Assembly: GCA_937926325.1 (NCBI GenBank)
Contig: CALAZQ010000612.1
Coordinates: 1 to 15,238, forward strand
Reading direction: 5' to 3'
Length of the DNA stretch: 15,238 nt
From: an uncultured Planctomycetaceae bacterium
GTDB lineage: Bacteria; Planctomycetota; Planctomycetia; Pirellulales; UBA1268
Shown piece after piece: positions 1 to 5,852 of the stretch (position 1 is the first letter of the stretch; every line of letters starts with the position of its first letter). The position numbers and the translations under genes are program-made. The notes under the pieces were generated by a model. That model had not been told where the DNA came from and made no database searches. It saw only the letters and a program-made list of their open reading frames with translations.

Positions 1-53
1 CAGCGAGTGTCCGGCGACAGGGCACGGACACCCCGACCCACGCTGGACGTCGG
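1..53 (-). repeat. Left inverted copy of a dispersed intergenic repeat, truncated by the window edge
   Basis: The reverse complement of these 53 bases matches 14759-14812 except for one single-base indel and one substitution. The two copies are about 14.7 kb apart in opposite orientation. Only the part of the element beginning at its CCGACGTCCAGCG end is visible here, because the window starts inside it. It probably belongs to a dispersed repeat family and is not necessarily the end of a discrete mobile element, since no recombinase is visible. Confidence 0.85.
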
Positions 54-414
54 TGTTCCCTTCTCTAAGACAGCCCCAAAAACCGGCCGTCTGGGCCAGC
101 ACATCCCGTGCCGAACAGGATTGGCATCCTTCCGATTTTCGCTTGAGGGCGACACGGGGCGAAGCCGAGGTTCGCCGCCGGTCGCTTGGGCCCCCGGCCT
201 TATCCGTCACGACGCCGTTGATGAGCGAGGGGGTGCCCATGCCCACGAGCGCGTTCTGGAAGCAAACGAAGCCTGAAGGGCGAAGCGCCGCGGACAGGCA
301 GTGAGCGAAGGCCCGGATGGCCGAGGCGAACGTCCAGAGAGCGGGCGTGGGCACCCCGAAGCGGAGGGCTCGCGAACAGCAACTGCTACCGGTCTTCGCT
401 GAGGGAGAGGGCGG
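54..414. other. Non-coding stretch downstream of ispH
   Basis: This stretch of about 360 bases lies beyond the stop codon of ispH. The short open frames across it have no recognisable protein features. It contains GGTGCCCATGCCCACG (about 234-249) and, about 100 bases on, the roughly inverted CGTGGGCACCCCG (about 347-359), resembling the CGGGCACCCC segments of the repeat at 14759-14912. CGTGCCGAACAGGATTGGCAT at 107-127 resembles 15067-15087. I read it as decayed repeat sequence. Confidence 0.5.
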
Positions 415-1383
415 CTACCCCATCGGCAGCTGGACGGCCGCGGCAGCCGAGCGGATTTCTTTCGGTAGCGGAAAATAGACGTCCTCTTCGCGGACTGTTC
501 GCTCTTCCACGGTCACGCCGGACAATGTCGAGCCGAACCGCTGCTGCAGCCAGGCCACACAGTCCTGCACCACCCGCTCCGGGGCACTGGCTCCTGCCGT
601 GATCACCACCGTCTCAGTGCCGGTGAACCAGGCCGGATCGATCTCGTTGGCACCGTCGATCAGATGAGCTGCCACGCCCTGCTCCCGGGCGAGTTCGGCC
701 AGTCGCTGACTGTTGGAGCTGTTCTGGCTGCCAAGCACCAACACCAGCTGGGCTTCCCGGGACAGCTGCCGCACCGCCTCCTGCCGGTTCTGCGTCGCGT
801 AGCAGATGTCGTCCTTGGGCGGTCCGACGAGCTGCGGAAACCGAGCCTTGAGTGCGTTGATGATCCGCGAGGCATCATCAACCGAGAGCGTCGTCTGCGT
901 GAGGTAGGCCAGCTTGTCGTCCGGGCCGAAGGGCAACGCCGAGACCGCTTCGGCCGTCTCGACCAGGGTGAAGGCACCCGGTGCCTGGCCCATTGTGCCG
1001 ATCACCTCGTCATGTCCCTCGTGGCCGATCAGGAAGATGTGATAGCCCTGCTTGGCATAGCGGATGGCCTCGAGGTGAACCTTGGTCACCAGCGGGCAGG
1101 TGGCGTCGACGGCCCGCAGCCGCCGCTCGTCGGCCACGCGGCGAACCTCGGGGGCGACGCCATGGGCGGAAAACAGCAGGGTGGCCCCCTCAGGAACCTC
1201 CTCGACGGCGTTCACGAAGACCGCCCCCTCCCGCTCGAACCGATCGACCACATGCTTGTTGTGGACGATTTCGTGAAAGACATAAATCGGGGTGCCGTAA
1301 AGACGGATCGCCGTTTCCAGGGTCTCGATCGCCATGTTGACGCCGGCGCAGAAGCCGCGGGGGCCGGCAAGCAGAATTTTCAT
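415..1383 (-). CDS. ispH: 4-hydroxy-3-methylbut-2-enyl diphosphate reductase (IspH/LytB)
   Basis: IspH performs the last step of the MEP pathway. This cytosolic [4Fe-4S] enzyme reductively dehydroxylates HMBPP to IPP and DMAPP. From the start chosen the protein has 322 residues, close to the usual length of about 316. The three cluster cysteines are present at C12 (GFCAGV), C96 (DATCPLV) and C194 (DDICYATQ). The substrate and catalytic residues H41, H74, H124 and E126 (in GHEGHDEV) and the SSNSQ diphosphate-binding motif are also present. The reading frame stays open 31 codons upstream, to 1476. I chose the ATG at 1383 because MKILLAGPRGFCAG is the normal family N-terminus and the longer start would run towards hpnC. 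The gene is divergent from hpnC, so the two may share a regulatory region at 1384-1499 that couples precursor supply to squalene synthesis. No strong Shine-Dalgarno site is visible. Confidence 0.97.
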   Translation of the reverse strand: MKILLAGPRGFCAGVNMAIETLETAIRLYGTPIYVFHEIVHNKHVVDRFEREGAVFVNAVEEVPEGATLLFSAHGVAPEVRRVADERRLRAVDATCPLVTKVHLEAIRYAKQGYHIFLIGHEGHDEVIGTMGQAPGAFTLVETAEAVSALPFGPDDKLAYLTQTTLSVDDASRIINALKARFPQLVGPPKDDICYATQNRQEAVRQLSREAQLVLVLGSQNSSNSQRLAELAREQGVAAHLIDGANEIDPAWFTGTETVVITAGASAPERVVQDCVAWLQQRFGSTLSGVTVEERTVREEDVYFPLPKEIRSAAAAVQLPMG

Positions 1384-1411
1384 GGGCGGGGGATGCGAAG
1401 AATCGTCGGAA

Positions 1412-1442
1412 AGTATTCGGAAAACCGCTCTCGTGTTGTCCA
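1412..1442 (-). promoter_or_regulatory. Weak candidate promoter for ispH
   Basis: On the minus strand a TGGACA box (1437-1442) lies 19 bases before AATACT (1412-1417), in the 116-base divergent interval between ispH and hpnC. The spacer is longer than ideal and sigma-70 boxes are poorly conserved in this GC-rich background, so this is only a candidate. Confidence 0.2.
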
Positions 1443-1499
1443 TACTGTAAGATGCGGTCGTCGGATCGACCAGCACGTTTTGCGGAACCAGAACGCCCC

Positions 1500-2453
1500 A
1501 TGCCGCCTGAGAAGAATTCCCTCGGCCAGGCGGCCAGACGAGATCCGCCGGCCTGGCAGCTCACCCCCCTGCCCGCCGATCTCAGCCTGCCCGCCGCCCA
1601 GGCCTTCTGCCGCCGGGTTGCGGCGGCGCACTATGAGAACTTCACTGTGGCCAGCCGGCTGGTGCCGGCTGCGTTGCGGCAGGATCTTGCCAATGTCTAT
1701 ACCTACGCCCGCTGGAGCGATGACCTTGCCGATGAGTCGTCCGGTGATGCCACCGAGCAGCTGGCGACTTGGCGGGAGGGGCTCGACCGCTGCCTGGCCG
1801 GTCAGCCCGACCATCCGGTCTATGTGGCCTTGGCCGACACCATCGCCCGGCGACGGCTCGCCAGCGAGCCCTTTGCCGACCTGCTCGACGCCTTCATGCA
1901 GGATCAGCGGCAGCAGCGGTACGCCGATCGCGAACAACTGCTCGACTACTGCCGACGGTCGGCCAATCCGGTCGGCCGGATCGTGCTGGCCTTGGCTGAC
2001 TGTCGCGACGATGAGCGGGTGGCCCTTTCCGATGCAATCTGCACCGGCCTGCAGTTGGTCAATTTTTGGCAGGACGTGCGGCGGGACCGATTGGCCGGCC
2101 GGGTCTATCTGCCGGCCGCCGACATGCAGCGGCGTGGCGTGACCGAGGCGATGCTCGACGACCCCCAGGCGGGGCCTGAACTCATCGGCCTGATCACCGA
2201 TGAGGTTGCCTGGGCCCGCAGTTTCTTCGACCGCGGTCAGCCGCTTGCCCGCACCGCGCCGGCAGTGCTGCGGCCGGCCATCGGGCTGTTCCTCGCCGGT
2301 GGCCGCGGGGTCGCCGAGGCCATCGAGCAGGCTGGCTTCGACACCCTCAGCCGCCGGCCAACCCTCAGCCACCGGGCCAAGCTGGGGCTGGCAGCCCGCG
2401 CGGCCGCCGGGATGGTCCGCGGCCGGCTGACCACCCTGCTGGGCCGGGAGTGA
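1500..2453 (+). CDS. hpnC: Squalene synthase HpnC (presqualene diphosphate to hydroxysqualene)
   Basis: This 317-residue protein belongs to the trans-isoprenyl diphosphate synthase (squalene/phytoene synthase) family. In the three-enzyme bacterial route HpnC converts presqualene diphosphate to hydroxysqualene. The HpnC-type HYENF motif is at residues 44-48. The first Asp-rich motif, SDDLADE, is at about 73-79, with D74 and D78 as the Mg-binding pair. CRRSANPVGR follows at 151-160, and the second Asp-rich motif, NFWQDVRRD, is at 188-196. The frame is open back to an ATG at 1452. I prefer the ATG at 1500, which leaves a short leader of about 43 residues before HYENF. Neither start has a strong ribosome-binding site. 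The hpnD start codon follows the stop by only 7 bases, which indicates an operon. Confidence 0.95.
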   Translation: MPPEKNSLGQAARRDPPAWQLTPLPADLSLPAAQAFCRRVAAAHYENFTVASRLVPAALRQDLANVYTYARWSDDLADESSGDATEQLATWREGLDRCLAGQPDHPVYVALADTIARRRLASEPFADLLDAFMQDQRQQRYADREQLLDYCRRSANPVGRIVLALADCRDDERVALSDAICTGLQLVNFWQDVRRDRLAGRVYLPAADMQRRGVTEAMLDDPQAGPELIGLITDEVAWARSFFDRGQPLARTAPAVLRPAIGLFLAGGRGVAEAIEQAGFDTLSRRPTLSHRAKLGLAARAAAGMVRGRLTTLLGRE

Positions 2454-2460
2454 GCGGCCA

Positions 2461-3321
2461 ATGAACCGAGCCGATGATGCGGTCTGCCAGAGGGTTCTGG
2501 CCACCAGTGGTTCAAACTTCGCCCTGCCCCTCAGGTTGCTGCCGCCGGAGAAACGCCGAGGCTCAATCGCCCTCTATGCCTTCTGCCGACGGGCCGATGA
2601 CATCGTCGATGATCAGGCCGACGGCGACCATGCGGCTGCCCAGCTCGGCCAGTTTGAGCAGCAGCTCCGCGACGGCCTTGCCGGCCACCGCATCGACGAC
2701 CCGGTCCTGCGGGCCCTCGTGGCGACTGTCGGCCGCTTCGAGATCCCGACTGAGTATCTCTTCGCCATCATCGATGGCGTCAGGCTTGACCTGGTCTCGC
2801 GGCGTTACCAGACCGTGGCCGAATTGGTCGCCTACTGCCGCAAGGTCGCCTCGGCAGTCGGGCTGGCTGCTGTGCCGATCTGGGGCTTGCGGGCCGGCGT
2901 GACAGCCGCCGACTGGACGCCAGCGGCCGACGCCTGTGGCCTGGCCTTTCAATGGACCAACATCCTGCGAGACATCGTCGAGGATCGCGATCGGGGACGG
3001 CTTTACCTGCCGGATGAGTCGCTTGCCGCGGCGGGCTGCGGCCCGGACGATCTGGCTGCAGGACAGCCCCACCCCACCCTCACGGCGCTCGCCGCCGGCG
3101 AGGTTGCCCGTTGCCGCTGCTGGTTTCACGAGGCGGCCGGTCTCGACCAGCTGTTGTCGGCGGATGGCCAACGGGTCTTCCGGGCGATGTATGGTGTCTA
3201 TCGTGAACTGTTCCGGGCCGTCGAGCAGGCCGGTCCGGAGATTTTCCGTCGTCGCGTCCGACCGTCGAAGTGGCGGCTGCTGGCAGGCGGAATTGCCAGC
3301 GTTTTCAGGGGGCCACAGTGA
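2461..3321 (+). CDS. hpnD: Presqualene diphosphate synthase HpnD
   Basis: This 286-residue paralogue of HpnC belongs to the same all-alpha prenyl synthase fold. HpnD condenses two farnesyl diphosphates into presqualene diphosphate, the first committed step to squalene. The first Asp-rich motif is in YAFCRRADDIVDD (residues 39-51). The second is NILRDIVED (167-175), followed by GRLYLP. These are the two Mg-diphosphate sites of the family. The WTNILRD context and short N-terminus fit HpnD better than HpnC or phytoene synthase, although a C30 carotenoid phytoene-synthase-like role cannot be fully excluded on motifs alone. Its position between hpnC and hpnE supports the HpnD call. The gene begins 7 bases after hpnC and its stop codon overlaps the GTG start of hpnE. 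Confidence 0.94.
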   Translation: MNRADDAVCQRVLATSGSNFALPLRLLPPEKRRGSIALYAFCRRADDIVDDQADGDHAAAQLGQFEQQLRDGLAGHRIDDPVLRALVATVGRFEIPTEYLFAIIDGVRLDLVSRRYQTVAELVAYCRKVASAVGLAAVPIWGLRAGVTAADWTPAADACGLAFQWTNILRDIVEDRDRGRLYLPDESLAAAGCGPDDLAAGQPHPTLTALAAGEVARCRCWFHEAAGLDQLLSADGQRVFRAMYGVYRELFRAVEQAGPEIFRRRVRPSKWRLLAGGIASVFRGPQ

Positions 3322-4781
3322 GCACCGGCGAAACGGCGAGCAACTTGTTTTCTGACGGCGGTTTGGCCGCAGCGGTTCCCTCGCGGCCCGATGTGGTCAT
3401 TGTCGGCGGCGGACTGGCAGGGCTGGCGGCGGCAGCGGCGGCGGTCGAGGCAGGGTTGATGGTGCAGCTGGTCGAGGGGCGACGGCAGTGTGGCGGCCGC
3501 GCCGCGTCTTTTGAAGATGCCAGTGACGGCACACTTGTCGATGCCTGCCAGCATGTGGCGATGGGCTGCTGCACCAATTTTCTCGATCTCTGTCGGCAGG
3601 CTGGCATCGGCGAGCAGTTGCGGCGGGACCGCACGCTCTGGTTCATCGGCCCCGATGGCGACCGGGCCGCCTGCACGCCGGCGGGCTGGCTGCCGGCGCC
3701 CCTCCATCTGGCGCCCTTGCTGCTGGGGATGCGGCATTTCAGTCTGCGGGAGAAGTTTGCGTTGGCTGTCGGCATGCTGCGGCTGGCTGCTTGGAAGCCG
3801 GCGGGCGGTGATGCCGTCGAGCCGACAGCCGCAGCGTGGCTCGCCGCCCGGCAGCCCACGCGGGTGATCGATCTCTTCTGGCAGCCGGTCATTGAGAGTG
3901 CACTCGGTGAGTCGATTGACCTGGTCGGTCTCTCGGCGGTGAAGAAGGTTGCTGTCGATGGCTTCCTCGCGCATCCGACAGCATCCGATCTCTGGGTGCC
4001 GACCCGACCGCTGGGTGATCTTTTTGGTGATCGGCTCGTCAACTGGCTCACTTCCCGCGGGGTGAGGATCATGACGGGCCGCCAGGTCACGACCGTGGAG
4101 CGGGATGCCGGCGGACGGGCGACGGGTGTGCGGGTCGCCGGCGAACTGCTCGAGGCTGCCGCCGTCATCCTGGCCGTGCCCTGGCGGGCGGCGGCACGAC
4201 TAGTGCCCGACCTGCTGCCGCCCGTCGCTGACACCTTCGCGGGATCACCGATCACCGCCGTTCATCTCTGGTTTGACCGGCCGATCATCGATCTGCCTCA
4301 TGCAGTGCTGGTCGGTCGGGTCTCGCAGTGGGTGTTCCAGGGAGACGAGGCCCCCGGCGGGCCGTCGGCGGCGGGCGATGAGCCGGCCCATCACTGTCAG
4401 GTGGTGATCAGCGCCTCTCGCGGGCTCTGCGGCGGTGACCGGCGGTTGCTGCTCGAGACGGTCGTGGGCGAGCTTCGGGAGATTTTTCCGGCGGCCCGGC
4501 AGGCCCGGCTGCTGCGGTCTCGCATCGTCACCGATCCGACCGCGGTCCTGTCGGTCCGTCCCGGTGTTGACCGGGTGCGGCCAGGGGCGGAGACGACAGC
4601 GCCAAATCTCTTGCTGGCAGGCGATTGGACCGCGACTGGCTGGCCCTCGACGATGGAGGGGGCGGTGCGGAGCGGACGGCTGGCGGCGGCAGCGGCGGCC
4701 CGGGCAGTCGGGCGCTCGGCGGGGCCGCTCACGGCCGACCTGCCGAAGAATCGGCTCGTCGGCATGATTACCGGCTGTTGA
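3318..4781 (+). CDS. hpnE: Hydroxysqualene dehydroxylase HpnE (FAD-dependent)
   Basis: This is a 487-residue FAD-dependent amine-oxidase/phytoene-desaturase-like protein. HpnE removes the hydroxyl group of hydroxysqualene to give squalene, completing the HpnD-HpnC-HpnE route. The N-terminal Rossmann motif VIVGGGLAGLAAA is at about residues 28-40, followed by an acidic residue at the end of beta-2 (LVEGRRQCGGRA). The C-terminal FAD-binding segment is LLLAGDWTATGWPSTMEGA. I chose the GTG at 3318. It forms a GTGA overlap with the hpnD stop (3319-3321) and places the dinucleotide fold about 27 residues from the start. The in-frame start at 3270 would run 50 bases into hpnD. The overlap implies translational coupling. 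Confidence 0.94.
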   Translation: MSTGETASNLFSDGGLAAAVPSRPDVVIVGGGLAGLAAAAAAVEAGLMVQLVEGRRQCGGRAASFEDASDGTLVDACQHVAMGCCTNFLDLCRQAGIGEQLRRDRTLWFIGPDGDRAACTPAGWLPAPLHLAPLLLGMRHFSLREKFALAVGMLRLAAWKPAGGDAVEPTAAAWLAARQPTRVIDLFWQPVIESALGESIDLVGLSAVKKVAVDGFLAHPTASDLWVPTRPLGDLFGDRLVNWLTSRGVRIMTGRQVTTVERDAGGRATGVRVAGELLEAAAVILAVPWRAAARLVPDLLPPVADTFAGSPITAVHLWFDRPIIDLPHAVLVGRVSQWVFQGDEAPGGPSAAGDEPAHHCQVVISASRGLCGGDRRLLLETVVGELREIFPAARQARLLRSRIVTDPTAVLSVRPGVDRVRPGAETTAPNLLLAGDWTATGWPSTMEGAVRSGRLAAAAAARAVGRSAGPLTADLPKNRLVGMITGC

Positions 4782-4936
4782 GGGAAGGTGCCAGCCCGAT
4801 CGGCTCTCGGACGATCCGACCGTGAGGATTGGGTCAGGATCGCCATTAGGGTCGTACAAATTTCTTGCGTGGCCCGAAATGCTGAACTACCCTCCATTAC
4901 AGGAGTGCAGGGCGAGTCTCGAGCCCCCGAATCGCT

Positions 4937-4951
4937 GTCGCAAAATGCGAC
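4937..4951. promoter_or_regulatory. Candidate operator: 6+3+6 palindrome upstream of the membrane block
   Basis: GTCGCA and TGCGAC form perfect 6-base arms around AAA, in the 214-base gap between hpnE and the first gene of the membrane block. The centre lies about 50 bases before the ATG at 4996. The position and symmetry fit a dimeric repressor site or a short leader hairpin. No regulator gene is visible nearby, and I see no second copy in the window. Apart from this site the gap 4782-4995 holds nothing I can name. Confidence 0.35.
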
Positions 4952-4982
4952 GGCTGTAGCATTGGCCCTCACCGCAAGACGC

Positions 4983-4987
4983 AAGGA
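4983..4987 (+). promoter_or_regulatory. Ribosome-binding site fixing the start at 4996
   Basis: AAGGA ends 8 bases before the ATG at 4996 and only 2 bases before the alternative in-frame GTG at 4990. This decides for the ATG. Confidence 0.6.
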
Positions 4988-4995
4988 ACGTGCGA

Positions 4996-5352
4996 ATGAT
5001 TAATCAGGTGGATCCCTCCAGCCCGGGGGCAAACGGAATCGGTTCGATGTCGAGTGCCTGGGCGGTCGTTGAGGCTGCCCGCGCCGGTGCTGCTGATGCG
5101 CGTGCAGCCGCTGCCAATGCCTTGCCGGCAACCGTGCGAGCGCTGGGCAACGGTCTGCATGCGACCGGCTTCGCGATCGGGTTCACCGTCTGTTTCCCCG
5201 CCGTTCTCGTCGCCAGATTGATGCCGAAAGACAACTGTCTGGCCTACGGGCTGGTCGATGGCAGCCGGGCGGCCTGCGACCTGGCCCGAGAAACCGTGCG
5301 TCCGACTGAACAGGCCGATGTGCCACCGGAACTGGCCGTCGTCCAGGCCTGA
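4996..5352 (+). CDS. Small one-helix membrane protein A, paralogue of the 12844-13191 protein
   Basis: I do not recognise a named family. The product has 118 residues. An Ala-rich amphipathic helix (AADARAAAANALP, about 32-44) precedes one membrane segment at about 53-75 (HATGFAIGFTVCFPAVLVARL), followed by KDNCLAYGLVDGSRAA (to residue 93) and a short polar tail. The protein at 12844-13191 has the same layout and aligns without gaps over the membrane segment through DGSRAA. The C-terminus of the EcsC protein has a third version. It is the first gene of the seven-gene plus-strand block, so it is probably a subunit or adaptor of the P-type ATPase assembly. That role is an inference from position and paralogy only. 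Confidence 0.8.
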   Translation: MINQVDPSSPGANGIGSMSSAWAVVEAARAGAADARAAAANALPATVRALGNGLHATGFAIGFTVCFPAVLVARLMPKDNCLAYGLVDGSRAACDLARETVRPTEQADVPPELAVVQA

Positions 5353-5459
5353 TTGCGATTCCCCGACAACCACTGAGCCTTTCGGGTTCGGTTCTCCTTC
5401 ATTCATGGTCATGGAGGGCCACCTCGTCGATCCCCGCCACCTGTTGCAGGAATGTTCGT

Positions 5460-5753
5460 ATGACCCGCTCTGAATTTGGTTACTTCTGTGCCGGTGTTGC
5501 TGCCGGAGCCCTCGGCCACAAGTTCTATCCCCAACTCCAGCAGAAGCTTGCGCCCTACATGGCCGGCGCGATGGTATTTGCCCAGCAGGCCTTCGGTGAT
5601 GCCATGAAGAATGCCATGGAAGCGGCCGAGGCGATGCAGGCCGGTGCCGGACCGATCGGGGCCGATTTCTTTGCCACCGCGTCCGAGCCCGCCGGAGCCG
5701 AGGATCCTGCGGCTCCCGGCTCCAGCGATCAGGCCGCTCGGGGAGCAGCCTGA
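5460..5753 (+). CDS. Small P-type-ATPase-associated protein, PacL/DUF1490-like in layout
   Basis: This 97-residue protein has a short hydrophobic segment at its N-terminus (YFCAGVAAGALGHKFYP, about 8-24). A helical, Ala- and Met-rich stretch follows (about 30-62), then a disordered Ala/Gly/Pro tail. The layout and the location just upstream of a P-type ATPase resemble the mycobacterial PacL (DUF1490) proteins and similar small proteins next to HMA-type ATPases. Those are known to scaffold or stabilise their cognate pump. Unlike typical PacL proteins it shows no His/Asp/Cys-rich metal-binding tail, so a metal-chaperone role is not supported. Its start has a fair ribosome-binding site (AGGA at 5448-5451, spacing 8). 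The similarity is by eye and family membership is uncertain. Confidence 0.72.
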   Translation: MTRSEFGYFCAGVAAGALGHKFYPQLQQKLAPYMAGAMVFAQQAFGDAMKNAMEAAEAMQAGAGPIGADFFATASEPAGAEDPAAPGSSDQAARGAA

Positions 5754-5852
5754 GCCATTGCCCCGGTTTCATCTGCTCGCACTTTTCTCCCCCCTTTATT
5801 GTTCAGGCCGATCAGTTCCGCTTCCAACCCCCTTTGCTCCTGAGCCACCCCG

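Noticed and set aside
1456..1471. GGTCG...CGACC dyad before hpnC as an operator
   Set aside because: Five-base arms with a 6-base gap are expected by chance in this GC-rich sequence.
1384..1476. 31-codon N-terminal extension of IspH
   Set aside because: The extension is not family-like and would run back towards hpnC. The catalytic numbering fits the ATG at 1383 exactly.
664..2142. Long plus-strand open frame of 492 codons across ispH and into hpnC
   Set aside because: It is antisense to the clear IspH gene and then out of frame with HpnC. Its translation is rich in Arg and Pro with no family motif, as expected of shadow frames in GC-rich DNA.
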